Position numbers and translations under genes: made by a program. Shown here piece by piece: positions 6,867 through 15,224 of a DNA stretch of 64,000 nt. Numbering within the stretch: the stretch's first letter is position 1; each line of letters starts with the position of its first letter. Under the pieces are notes generated by a model. The model did not search any database and had not been told where the DNA came from. It was given only the letters and a program-made list of their open reading frames with translations. The stretch covers positions 124,001 through 188,000 of the forward strand of contig NZ_SWMS01000013.1 in the NCBI RefSeq assembly GCF_005146945.1, written 5' to 3'. Source of the stretch: Prauserella endophytica. Lineage in GTDB: Bacteria; Actinomycetota; Actinomycetes; Mycobacteriales; Pseudonocardiaceae.

Positions 6867-9367
6867 GCGAGCAACGCAGCTGGGAAGAGACGAAGGCGAT
6901 CCTGGACGATCCTTACGTCTCGGCGGACACCAAGCAGGCGGTGCTGGGCGCGTACTCCCGCGACGGCGGCGGCTTCAACGAGGACGCGGCACCGTACTTC
7001 GAGCAGTACAACGTCCCCCGGTACACGTTCGGCAGCGGCGGTGGCCTGGTCGACTACCTCGACGACGCGGCCTACGAGCAGGCCGAGCAGGAGTCGGAGG
7101 AGAACGGCTACCAGGACCGCCAGGTGCGGGACCGGCTCGAGGAGAACCAGGGCGAGCTGGACAACGCGCAGGCGCCGGGCTCGGGCTCGTCGGCCATCGC
7201 GAAGGCGGACGAGCTGCTGGACCTGGCGCGCGACGGGCTCAGGGTCTTCGAGACCTTCATCCCGATCGACGCGGAGGCCCCCGGCGACCAGAAGCACATC
7301 GATTCGCCGTTGAACTACGACGAGGACATCGTCAAGCGATTCGACGAGCAGAAGGGCATCGACTTCCAGAAGCTGCTCGACGAGGCCAAGCGGCTGCGCG
7401 ACGCGCACACCGTGCTGTCCGATCTGCACAGCACCACGGAGTCGAGCCTCAACTCCCTCTACAAGGACTGGACCGGCGACGGAGCCAACGCCTCGTACCA
7501 GAAGTACAGCGAGGACATCGCGCCCAACACGCAGACGCTGCTGGAGTACCTGAGCGGTGGCGCGGACGTCATCGAGGCCACGGTGCAGACGGTCTACGAG
7601 GCGGTGAAGTACAAGGCCGACGAGGTCATCGCCATGTACCAGTCCACGGTCGGCGCGGCCACCGAACAGACCGCCAGGGACGTCATGAAGCTGGCGAACG
7701 GCGACTTCTCCTCGCAGGACGAGATCCTGCCGGTGGCGGCGTGGGTCGACGCGGAGACCGGCAGCGACATCGAGTCCCGCATCCGGTCCGACGACTGCGG
7801 TCTCAACGAGGGCAACAAGAACTACGTCATCGACCAGTGCAAGCAGTGGGTCCGGGACTCGTGGAACCCGGACCTCTACGACAACCTGCACCAGCGCTTC
7901 ACACAGCTGTGCGATGACACCAAGGAGGCCGTGGACACGGCCTTCGAGGAGATGAACTCCTACCTCAAGGAGTACAAGAGCGAGTTCCCGGAGGAGTCCG
8001 CGCAGCCCCAGCCCCAGCCGCAACCGCAGCCCCAGCCGAACCCCGGCGACACCGGTGGCGGCGGAGGCACGGGCGGCGGCGGGACCGGTGGCGGCGGGAC
8101 CGGTGGTGGGACCGGTGGCGGCGGCGGTGTCCCCAGCGCGCCCACCCCGCCCGAGATGGAGACTCCGGGGGCGCAGGCCCCTGGCAAGAACCCGGTCACC
8201 GGCGAGGACCTGGAGGTCAACCCGGAGACGGGCGAGCCCTACCCGATCGACCCCGAGACCGGTGAGGCCATCAAGGACACCGGCAGCGACCAGGACACCC
8301 TGACCGTGGAGAAGGGTGACCACACCTTCGAGATGACCGAGCCCGACGAAGACGGGAAGATGGAGATCTCCGTCGACGACGGCTCCGGCGAGCTCAAGGA
8401 CTACAAGCTCGACTTCGGTACGGGCGAAGAGGGCGCCGGGGGCGCCGAGGGCCGGCAGGAGGGCTTCGGCCCGCAGGGGTCCGAGGGCGCGGACGGTGAA
8501 CAGGTGTACCGGCCCGGCCCCGACGGCAAGATCCACATCGAGGACGGCAACCTCAAGATCACGGCCGAGCAGCCGGAGGGCCCGGACGGGCCGACCAAGG
8601 TCACCGTCGACGACGGCAACCCGCCGCCCACCACCTACACCCTCGGTGAGGCCAAGCAGGAGGGCGGTGGCGCGGGCGCCCAGGGCGGCACGCCGCGGGA
8701 AGGCATCCGGACGATGCCCGCGCCAGGTGAGAACCCGTTCACCTCGGGTGGTTCCGAAGGCGGGTCGTTCGCCGGTGGCGGTGGCACGCCGGTGGAGGGC
8801 GAAGCGGCTGGAGCGCCCGCCGGCGTGGCCGGTGGCGACGGCGCGAGTATCGGCGGGGCTGTCGGCGGCGAGGGCGTGCCGGGTGGCGGTGACGGCGCCG
8901 GTGGTGGCCAGCAGACCGAGCCGTCCGCCGGTGGCGGAGGTAGCGGCGGCGGTGGCGGCGGGGGCGACTTCGGCGGCGCTGCCGGTGCTCCGGCTGCCGT
9001 CGGTGGCGGTGGCGAGGGCGACGCGCTCGACGCCGGTGCCCAGTCGGGCGCGAGCACACAGTCCGCGCCGGCCGGGGCAGGCCTCGGTGTCGCTCCCGGT
9101 GGCATGGGCGAGGCGATGCCGGCCGCGGCCGCGCAGGGCAACGGCATGTCGGGCGGCGCAGGTGGCATGGCCGGAGGCATGGGCATGATGGGCGGCATGG
9201 GTGCCATGGGCGGCGCCGGTGGCGGCCAGGGCGGCGACCAGGAGCGCAGCTCGAACCCGTACCGCATCGACGGTGGCATCTTCGAGAGCGGCGGCAGTGG
9301 CGGCGGCAGCCGGATCAGTGGTTCGCTGAACGACGGCGCCGAGCGCTCGATCCGGTTCGACCGGTGA
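6863..9367 (+). CDS. Large Gly-rich WXG-type protein, probable type VII substrate
   Basis: 834 residues; GTG start at 6863 overlapping the previous stop. Residues 1-380 are acidic and mainly helical, with a WXG-type turn at Trp203-Thr-Gly (YKDWTGDGANAS) inside a long helical hairpin. A QP repeat and then a Gly-rich stretch (from about residue 394) act as a linker. Next come two related beta segments, each with a VDDG core (MEISVDDGSGELKDY and TKVTVDDGNPPPTTY). The last 250 residues are Gly/Ala/Ser-rich with a GGMGMMGGMGAMGG tract and end with a short conserved-looking RISGSLNDGAERSIRFDR tail. No enzyme motif or membrane segment was seen. It looks like a secreted or surface ESX substrate with a structural role. 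I do not recognise a named family. Confidence 0.7.
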   Translation: MSEQRSWEETKAILDDPYVSADTKQAVLGAYSRDGGGFNEDAAPYFEQYNVPRYTFGSGGGLVDYLDDAAYEQAEQESEENGYQDRQVRDRLEENQGELDNAQAPGSGSSAIAKADELLDLARDGLRVFETFIPIDAEAPGDQKHIDSPLNYDEDIVKRFDEQKGIDFQKLLDEAKRLRDAHTVLSDLHSTTESSLNSLYKDWTGDGANASYQKYSEDIAPNTQTLLEYLSGGADVIEATVQTVYEAVKYKADEVIAMYQSTVGAATEQTARDVMKLANGDFSSQDEILPVAAWVDAETGSDIESRIRSDDCGLNEGNKNYVIDQCKQWVRDSWNPDLYDNLHQRFTQLCDDTKEAVDTAFEEMNSYLKEYKSEFPEESAQPQPQPQPQPQPNPGDTGGGGGTGGGGTGGGGTGGGTGGGGGVPSAPTPPEMETPGAQAPGKNPVTGEDLEVNPETGEPYPIDPETGEAIKDTGSDQDTLTVEKGDHTFEMTEPDEDGKMEISVDDGSGELKDYKLDFGTGEEGAGGAEGRQEGFGPQGSEGADGEQVYRPGPDGKIHIEDGNLKITAEQPEGPDGPTKVTVDDGNPPPTTYTLGEAKQEGGGAGAQGGTPREGIRTMPAPGENPFTSGGSEGGSFAGGGGTPVEGEAAGAPAGVAGGDGASIGGAVGGEGVPGGGDGAGGGQQTEPSAGGGGSGGGGGGGDFGGAAGAPAAVGGGGEGDALDAGAQSGASTQSAPAGAGLGVAPGGMGEAMPAAAAQGNGMSGGAGGMAGGMGMMGGMGAMGGAGGGQGGDQERSSNPYRIDGGIFESGGSGGGSRISGSLNDGAERSIRFDR

Positions 9368-9401
9368 GCGGCATGGCCGACGGCAGAGGTGAGGAGTCCT
9401 G

Positions 9402-9989
9402 ATGGCTGAGGGAAAGGCCGCGGCGGTCATCACCCGGTTGGGACAGATCAACCGCGAGATGAGCGAGCGCCGCGCGTTGCGGGAGCGCCGGTCCGCGGCG
9501 GCGAAGCAGCAGGCGAAGGAGACCTTCCAGCGGCAGGGGCAGGTGGCCGACAAGACCGCCAAGCACCTGGGCGAGCTGGGCCGCAGGCAGCGGGAGGCCG
9601 GCGGCTGGGCCACCGAGAAGGCGCTCGCCGACCGCGACAAGGTCATGGGTTTCGGCCAGGTGGAGGACGAGGAACAGCCCGCCGACGACTACTCGCGCTA
9701 CGCGGGCGGTGCGCCGGTCGGCCCGACGGCCGCTGCGTCCCCGGCACCCGCGGGGGCCCCCGCGCCGCAGCCGGAACCGCCGCAGCAGCAACGCAAGTAC
9801 TCGCGCGCGATCGCCCCGCCCGCGCAGGCGGAGCAACCGGAGCAGCGCAAGTACTCGCGGTCGGTCGCGCCTGCCCAGGAGCCGGAGCCGGAGACCCCGC
9901 CGCCACCGCCTCGGCGTGCTCCCCGGCACGCCAGGGAGGAAGAGCGGTTCGACGACGACGACTTCTCGAACAACAGTTGGCTGAAATGA
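9402..9989 (+). CDS. Basic helical, Pro-rich protein of unknown function
   Basis: 195 residues. Residues 1-85 are charged and helical with alternating Arg, Glu and Gln (INREMSERRALRERRSAAA), a likely coiled coil. The rest is a Pro-rich region with a repeated RKYSR(A/S) motif (QQRKYSRAIAPP and EQRKYSRSVAPA), ending in an acidic DDDDFSNNSWLK tail. No membrane segment or signal peptide. ATG 9402 follows GAGGAG. The stop overlaps the ATG of the acyl carrier protein gene (ATGA, 9986-9989), which ties this gene to both the ESX-like genes upstream and the ketosynthase genes downstream. Function unknown; the layout suggests a cytoplasmic adaptor. Confidence 0.7.
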   Translation: MAEGKAAAVITRLGQINREMSERRALRERRSAAAKQQAKETFQRQGQVADKTAKHLGELGRRQREAGGWATEKALADRDKVMGFGQVEDEEQPADDYSRYAGGAPVGPTAAASPAPAGAPAPQPEPPQQQRKYSRAIAPPAQAEQPEQRKYSRSVAPAQEPEPETPPPPPRRAPRHAREEERFDDDDFSNNSWLK

Positions 9990-10237
9990 ACGCAGCGGTG
10001 GCCGAACGGGCCGACGAGATCAAGGAGCTCGTCTGCCGGGTGCTGGAGATCGAGCCGGAGAAGGTCAGCGACACCGACCTGTTCACCGAGGATCTCGGCG
10101 CCGACTCGATGAAGCTGATCGAGCTGCTCGCCAACCTCGAGATCGAGTTCGACGTGGAGATCGACGAGGACGAGATCGAGCGGCTCGTCAACCTGCGTGG
10201 GGTGTACGACGTGCTCAGTGCGGCGCTGGACGCCTGA
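9986..10237 (+). CDS. Acyl carrier protein
   Basis: 83 residues with the acyl carrier fold signature DLFTEDLGADSMKLIELL, in which the Ser of GADS is the 4'-phosphopantetheine attachment site. The acidic helix after it (IEIEFDVEIDEDEIERL-like) is typical for docking to ketosynthases. The ATG at 9986 overlaps the preceding stop by four bases; a TTG nine bases earlier is possible but weaker. The ketosynthase gene starts three bases after this stop. The primary FabF/AcpM set of an actinobacterium is normally in a fabD-acpM-kas operon, so this is a second, dedicated carrier serving the adjoining ketosynthases. Confidence 0.92.
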   Translation: MNAAVAERADEIKELVCRVLEIEPEKVSDTDLFTEDLGADSMKLIELLANLEIEFDVEIDEDEIERLVNLRGVYDVLSAALDA

Positions 10238-10240
10238 GCC

Positions 10241-11443
10241 GTGCGCAGAGTGGTGATCACCGGCATCGGTGTCGTGTCCAGCATCGGCACCGGCGCCGCC
10301 GCCTTCGCTCGGGCCCTGCGGGAGGGACGCAGCGGGGCGCGGCCGATCGGGGCGTTCGACACCACGGGGTTCGCGCACGCCACGGGCTGTGAGGTGGTCG
10401 GGTTCGAGCCGGAGCGCTGGGTGCGCAACGTTCCGCTCGACGAGGTCGGCAGGGCCGCCCGGTTCGCGATCGCGTCGGCCAGGATGGCGCTGGACGACGC
10501 CGCGCTCACCGAGGAGGAGCTGCGGCGCCGGCCCGGTCTGGTGTCGATCGGCACCACCGACGGCGGCTCGGACGACGGTGAGCGGCTGGCCGCCTCGTAT
10601 GTCCACTCCGGACCGGAGTCGATGGATCCCGTTGCGGCGCGCAGGCTTCCGGCGAGCACGCTCGCCACCGGGGTCGCCCGTGAGCTCGGGCTGTCCGATG
10701 TGGATGTCTCGACGATCGCGACCGCGTGCGCGGCGGGCAACTACGCGATCGGCAACGGTTTCGACGCGGTGCGCACGGGCGAGGCCGACTTCGCCCTGTG
10801 CGGCGGCGCGGACGCGATGTGCCGCATGACCTTCACCGGGTTCTACCGGCTCGGCGCGGTGGATCCGGACGGCTGCAGGCCGTTCGACGTGAACCGGCGC
10901 GGCATCCTGACCGGTGAGGGCGGCGCGGTGCTGCTGCTGGAGCCGCTGGAGTCGGCGCTGGAGCGCGGGGCAAGGGTCTACGCGGAGATCCTCGGCTACG
11001 GCCTCAACTGCGACGCCCACCACCAGGTCGCACCCGACGGCGACAGCGTGCGCCGGTGCATGGAGCTCGCGCTCGCCGACGCCGGGGTGGGGCCCGGCGA
11101 GGTGGATCTGATCTCGGCGCATGGGACGGGAACGAAGGCGAACGACGTCACCGAGTGCGGGGCGATCCGTGGGGCGTTCGGCGACCGGCCTCCGCGCACG
11201 GTGTCGGTGAAGTCGATGCTGGGGCACACGATGGGCGCGGCGAGCGCGCTCGGCGCCGCGGCGTGCGCGCTCGGCATCGAGCACGGCTTCATCCCGCCCA
11301 CCATCAACCACACGGAAAAGGACCCCGACTGCGGCATCGACTGCGTGCCGAACACGGCGGTCGAGGCCGAGCTGCGGGTGGTGCAGAACAACGCGCTCGC
11401 CTTCGGCGGCAACAACGCCGTAGTGGTGCTCGGGAAGCGGTGA
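10241..11443 (+). CDS. Beta-ketoacyl-ACP synthase (KS, FabF/type II PKS KS-alpha-like)
   Basis: 400 residues, full-length condensing enzyme. The catalytic triad is complete: Cys163 in ATACAAGNY, His294 in SAHGTGTKAND and His329 in KSMLGHTMGAAS, with Lys324. It catalyses decarboxylative condensation of an acyl-enzyme with malonyl-ACP in the cytosol. The TACAAGNYAIG active-site context resembles ketosynthases of reducing type II systems more than aromatic KS-alpha. GTG 10241 is three bases after the ACP stop. The next gene encodes a Cys-less partner, giving the ACP-KS-CLF set of a minimal type II synthase. No ketoreductase, dehydratase, malonyl transferase or cyclase is nearby, so these would have to be shared with fatty-acid synthesis. 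Confidence 0.9.
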   Translation: MRRVVITGIGVVSSIGTGAAAFARALREGRSGARPIGAFDTTGFAHATGCEVVGFEPERWVRNVPLDEVGRAARFAIASARMALDDAALTEEELRRRPGLVSIGTTDGGSDDGERLAASYVHSGPESMDPVAARRLPASTLATGVARELGLSDVDVSTIATACAAGNYAIGNGFDAVRTGEADFALCGGADAMCRMTFTGFYRLGAVDPDGCRPFDVNRRGILTGEGGAVLLLEPLESALERGARVYAEILGYGLNCDAHHQVAPDGDSVRRCMELALADAGVGPGEVDLISAHGTGTKANDVTECGAIRGAFGDRPPRTVSVKSMLGHTMGAASALGAAACALGIEHGFIPPTINHTEKDPDCGIDCVPNTAVEAELRVVQNNALAFGGNNAVVVLGKR

Positions 11444-11448
11444 GGCGC

Positions 11449-12435
11449 ATGGGACCGGTGATCACGGCGTGGTCGGCGATCTCGTCGTGCGGGGTCGGGA
11501 GCGCGGCGTTCGAGGCCGGCCTCGTGCGGCCGAGCCCGCTCGACGACGAGAGCCCAGGAGCGAAGGCGTTTCTCGCCTCGGATTTCGTGGTGCGGGAGGC
11601 GCTGGGCACCAAGGGCACCGGCTCGATGGACCGCTCCAGCGCGCTCGCGGTCGGCGTGGTCGGAGAGCTGCTGCCCGCCGTCGACGTGGACGCGCGCACG
11701 GGCGTGGTGCTGGGCACCACCTCGGGCAGCTCCCAGACGCAGCTGGAGTTCACGCGCGACTCCCTGACGCGCCGCAAGCCGTACTTCGTCAACCCGGCTT
11801 CGATGCCGTTCGCGCTGATGAACAGCGCCGCGGGCCAGGCGGCGATCTGGCACAAGCTCACGGGTCCGAACACGACGATCGCAGGCGGGCGGATGTCCGG
11901 GCTCAGTGTGCTGCGCTACGGCGCTCGCCTGCTCGCCACCGGTCGCTCGAGCGGGGTCGTGTGCGGCGCCGTTGAGGAGTACAGCCCCACGCGGGCGTGG
12001 CTGGAGCACCACCGGGGCGCTACGACCGTGCTGGGCGAGGGCGCCGCGGTGGTGTTCCTCGAACCGGCGGGCACGGCGAGGCCGCCGCTGGCCGAGGTGC
12101 TCGGCGTCGCGACGCGGGTCGCCGTGGACGGCGGCGCCGCCGGAGCGCTCGCGGCATGCCTGTGCCGCGTGCTGGAGCGGGCGGGCGCCGAGGCGGAGGA
12201 CGTGCGAACGGTGGCCGTCTCGGCCCAGGAGGGGGAGCTCGCCGACGCGGAGCGCACAGCCCTCGCGAGGTTGCGGGCGTCGGTGGTGGACCCGGCGGAG
12301 GTGATCGGCGACGTCGGCGCCGCGACGGGCCCGTTCCAGGTCGTGACGTTGCTGCGCTCGCCGGGCCTCGCTGTGGCGACTGCGCTCGACCCCGACGGCA
12401 CCGTGGGCTGCGTGCTGCTGCGCGTGCTCAGCTGA
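11449..12435 (+). CDS. Ketosynthase-fold chain-length-factor-like protein (no catalytic Cys)
   Basis: About 328 residues, shorter than a ketosynthase but collinear with the upstream KS. Aligning TGEADFALCGG of the KS with TGRSSGVVCGA here puts Arg148 (TIAGGRMSG) in place of the nucleophilic Cys. The HGTGT and KSMLGH motifs are also gone (SAQEGE and EVIGDVGAATGP occur there). This is the pattern of a KS-beta or chain length factor, which dimerises with KS-alpha and shapes the product. Start at ATG 11449; an in-frame GTG at 11440 that overlaps the KS stop by four bases is an alternative. Its 3' end overlaps the tail of the leftward hydrolase gene by eight bases. It could also be a degenerate ketosynthase without partner function, but the tight coupling argues against that. 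Confidence 0.8.
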   Translation: MGPVITAWSAISSCGVGSAAFEAGLVRPSPLDDESPGAKAFLASDFVVREALGTKGTGSMDRSSALAVGVVGELLPAVDVDARTGVVLGTTSGSSQTQLEFTRDSLTRRKPYFVNPASMPFALMNSAAGQAAIWHKLTGPNTTIAGGRMSGLSVLRYGARLLATGRSSGVVCGAVEEYSPTRAWLEHHRGATTVLGEGAAVVFLEPAGTARPPLAEVLGVATRVAVDGGAAGALAACLCRVLERAGAEAEDVRTVAVSAQEGELADAERTALARLRASVVDPAEVIGDVGAATGPFQVVTLLRSPGLAVATALDPDGTVGCVLLRVLS

Positions 12436-13243
12436 CGGCCGGTTCCGGCTCGTACGCGATCGGCGCCGCCTTGAGCTCGGCCTCCAGCAGCGACCGGTAG
12501 GCGTTCGAGCCGGTCAGGTGGGTCAGAAAGAACGCGGTGAACAGCGCGCGGACGGTGCGTTGCGTGGCACGGTGGGGCTTGCCGTGCAGCAGGGCCTGGC
12601 TCCAGTGCGCGCCCTCGGTGACGCCGAGATGCGACGACTTCGGCAGCGTGCGCAGCTGCACGGGGCCCGCCCACGCCCTCGCGATCGCCTCCGCGTTGCC
12701 GCCCGCGGGCGCCACCAGGTCGTTGTCGGCGGCGAGGTGCAGCCCGGGCACGGTGACGCTCCCGGCCGCGGCGGTGGCGGTGGGCATGGTCTGCGCCGCC
12801 GCGACGGTGGCGACGGCCTTGATCTCGGGCTCGCCCCCGGCGGCGGCCGCGAGCACGGCGGCGCCGCCGCCGATGGAGTGCCCGGCGAGACCGAGTTTGC
12901 GCGGGTCGACGCTGATGCCGTCGGGGCCGAGCCGCACACCGCGCACGACGTCGAGCGTGGAGCGCAGGTCGGCGGCGAAGAGCCGGTGCGAGGGCAGCGG
13001 ACCGCGGTGCGTCGCGGGCGCGGCGGCGACGATGCCCCAGCTGGCGAGGTGGCGCAGCAGCTCGCGGTAGCGGCCCGGCGGCTGGAGCCAGCCGTGTCCG
13101 AACGCGACGGCGGGCAGGTTCAGCCCCTCACGCGGAGTGAACACGACGCCGGGGAGACCGACGAGCGCGAGGTCGCCGCGCAGCACCTCGTGCGGACCCG
13201 GGTGGGAGAGCTCCTCGAGCAACTGCTTCGGCTTGCTGGCCAT
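12428..13243 (-). CDS. Alpha/beta hydrolase, dienelactone hydrolase or chlorophyllase-like
   Basis: 271 residues. The nucleophile elbow is GHSIGGG with Ser123. HGW at residues 50-52 is the probable oxyanion region, Asp173 or Asp175 (LAADNDLVAP) the acid, and His205 (SSHLG) the base. The GHSIGGGAA and AADNDLVAP pattern is that of cutinase-like or chlorophyllase-like hydrolases. No signal peptide, so it is cytosolic and probably acts on an ester or lactone; the substrate is unknown. The gene is convergent with the ketosynthase pair and overlaps its last codons. Whether it belongs to that pathway cannot be told from position alone. Confidence 0.85.
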   Translation of the reverse strand: MASKPKQLLEELSHPGPHEVLRGDLALVGLPGVVFTPREGLNLPAVAFGHGWLQPPGRYRELLRHLASWGIVAAAPATHRGPLPSHRLFAADLRSTLDVVRGVRLGPDGISVDPRKLGLAGHSIGGGAAVLAAAAGGEPEIKAVATVAAAQTMPTATAAAGSVTVPGLHLAADNDLVAPAGGNAEAIARAWAGPVQLRTLPKSSHLGVTEGAHWSQALLHGKPHRATQRTVRALFTAFFLTHLTGSNAYRSLLEAELKAAPIAYEPEPAVS

Positions 13244-13351
13244 GGCTGGAGGGTAGCCGAACGATCAGGTGGCGGCAGGCGTGCCACGGGCGGAAGGTGC
13301 TGCCGCCCTACCCGGCCGGGGTGCTCGCGCTGTGTCGTTACGCTGGGGCAC

Positions 13352-15214
13352 GTGTGTGGAATCGTGGGATACGTCGGACACCGGCAGGCGCTCGACGTCG
13401 TGCTCGGCGGCTTGCGCCGGATGGAGTACCGGGGTTACGACTCGGCGGGTGTCGCGGTGCTCGACGGGGCCGGATCCCTGACCGTGGAACGGAAGGCGGG
13501 TCGTCTCGCCAACCTGGAGTCGGCGCTGGACACCACCGGCAGGGACGCCTTCACCGGCACCGCGGGCATGGGTCACACCCGGTGGGCGACGCACGGCGCG
13601 CCGGTGGACCGCAACTCCCACCCGCACCGGGACTCCAGTGACCGCGTCGCCGTGGTCCACAACGGCATCATCGAGAACTTCGCGGCCCTGCGCGCCGAGC
13701 TGGAAGCCGCCGGGGTCGAGCTGACCAGCGACACCGACACCGAGACCACGGCGCACCTCATCGCCCGCGCCTTCGACGAGGGCGACACGAAGGGTGACCT
13801 CGCCGCGAGTGTGCGCACGGTGTGCCGCCGCCTTGAGGGCGCGTTCACGCTCGTGGTCACCCACGCCGACCAGCCGGACCTGATCGTCGCGGCTCGGCGC
13901 TCGTCACCGCTGGTGGTCGGCGTCGGCGAGGGTGAGACGTTCGTCGCGTCCGACGTCGCCGCGTTCATCGAGCACACGCGCGAGGCCGTGGAACTCGGCC
14001 AGGACCAGCTCGTGGTGATCGACCGCGACGGCTACGTGGTCACCGACTTCGACGGCGAGCCCGCGCAGGGCAAGCCGTTCACCGTCGACTGGGACCTCTC
14101 GGCCGCGGAGAAGGGCGGCCACGAGTACTTCATGCTCAAGGAGATCGAGGAGCAGCCCGACGCGCTCGCCAACACGCTGCGCGGGCACTTCGAGTCCGGC
14201 CGGATCGTGCTCGACGAGCAGCGGATCGCCGACCAGGACCTCCGTGATGTCGACAAGGTCTTCGTCGTCGCCTGCGGTTCGGCCTACCACTCCGGGCTGG
14301 TCGCCAAGTACGCCATCGAGCACTGGTGCCGCCTGCCCGTGGAGGTGGAGCTGGCCAGCGAGTTCCGCTACCGCGACCCGGTGCTCGACCGCGACACGCT
14401 CGTGGTCGCGGTTTCGCAGTCGGGGGAGACGGCCGACACGCTGGAGGCCGTCCGGCACGCCCGCACGCAGAAGGCCCGCGTGCTCGCCGTCTGCAACACG
14501 AACGGCGCGCAGATTCCGCGCGAGTCCGACGCCGTGCTCTACACGCACGCCGGGCCGGAGATCGGCGTCGCCTCAACCAAGGCTTTTCTCGCGCAGATCG
14601 CCGCCAACTACCTGGTGGGCCTCGCGCTGGCCCAAGCGCGGGGCACGAAGTACCCCGACGAGGTCGCGCGCGAGTTCAGCGAGCTGGAGGCAATGCCCGC
14701 CGCTGTCCACAAGGTACTGTCCACAGTAGAGCAGGTGCGGGACCTCGGCCGGAGGATGGCCGACTCGAAGGCCGTGCTGTTCCTCGGCAGGCACGTCGGG
14801 TTCCCGGTGGCGCTGGAGGGTGCGCTCAAACTCAAGGAGCTCGCCTACATGCACGCCGAGGGCTTCGCGGCGGGCGAGCTGAAGCACGGCCCGATCGCGC
14901 TGATCGAGGAGGGCCTGCCGGTGGTCGTGGTGATGCCCTCGCCGAAGGGGCGCGCGGTGCTGCACGCGAAGCTCGTGTCGAACATCAGTGAGATCCAGGC
15001 GCGTGGCGCCCGCACGATCGTGATCGCCGAGGAGGGCGACGACACGGTGCGCCCGTTCGCCGACGAGCTGGTGGAGGTGCCCGCGGTGCCGACCCTGTTG
15101 CAGCCGCTCGTCTCCACGGTGCCGCTGCAGGTGCTCGCCGCCGAGATCGCCCGCACCCGGGGCTACGACGTGGACAAGCCGCGCAACCTGGCGAAGTCGG
15201 TGACGGTGGAGTAG
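13352..15214 (+). CDS. glmS: Glutamine-fructose-6-phosphate aminotransferase
   Basis: 620 residues, the family length. Makes glucosamine-6-phosphate from fructose-6-phosphate and glutamine, the first committed step to UDP-GlcNAc. The GTG at 13352 is followed by Cys-Gly-Ile-Val-Gly, so after Met removal Cys is N-terminal and acts as the glutaminase nucleophile; this fixes the start. GYDSAGVA and HTRWATHG are glutaminase motifs. The two SIS isomerase domains show ACGSAYHSG, SQSGETADT, and the C-terminal KPRNLAKSVTVE with the catalytic Lys. GGGG lies just upstream. There is no room for a glmS ribozyme in the 108-bp leader, as expected outside Firmicutes. nnr follows after 10 bp. Confidence 0.98.
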   Translation: MCGIVGYVGHRQALDVVLGGLRRMEYRGYDSAGVAVLDGAGSLTVERKAGRLANLESALDTTGRDAFTGTAGMGHTRWATHGAPVDRNSHPHRDSSDRVAVVHNGIIENFAALRAELEAAGVELTSDTDTETTAHLIARAFDEGDTKGDLAASVRTVCRRLEGAFTLVVTHADQPDLIVAARRSSPLVVGVGEGETFVASDVAAFIEHTREAVELGQDQLVVIDRDGYVVTDFDGEPAQGKPFTVDWDLSAAEKGGHEYFMLKEIEEQPDALANTLRGHFESGRIVLDEQRIADQDLRDVDKVFVVACGSAYHSGLVAKYAIEHWCRLPVEVELASEFRYRDPVLDRDTLVVAVSQSGETADTLEAVRHARTQKARVLAVCNTNGAQIPRESDAVLYTHAGPEIGVASTKAFLAQIAANYLVGLALAQARGTKYPDEVAREFSELEAMPAAVHKVLSTVEQVRDLGRRMADSKAVLFLGRHVGFPVALEGALKLKELAYMHAEGFAAGELKHGPIALIEEGLPVVVVMPSPKGRAVLHAKLVSNISEIQARGARTIVIAEEGDDTVRPFADELVEVPAVPTLLQPLVSTVPLQVLAAEIARTRGYDVDKPRNLAKSVTVE

Positions 15215-15224
15215 ACAGTGGCCT

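Noticed and set aside
6563-9646. Leftward open frame of 1027 codons opposite the large Gly-rich gene
   Set aside because: Antisense to well-supported genes with good binding sites and overlaps; the translation is a low-complexity Ala/Val/Leu/Arg mix.
9986-12435. ACP-KS-CLF as a complete secondary-metabolite cluster
   Set aside because: No ketoreductase, cyclase, acyltransferase, tailoring or resistance gene is adjacent, so only a minimal synthase is claimed.
12518-13351. N-terminal extension of glmS by about 278 codons
   Set aside because: It is antisense to the alpha/beta hydrolase gene, and GlmS needs Cys directly after the initiator Met, which fixes the start at 13352.
13244-13351. Possible glmS ribozyme or riboswitch in the glmS leader
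   Set aside because: Only 108 bp, with no recognisable ribozyme core; glmS ribozymes are a Firmicutes feature.
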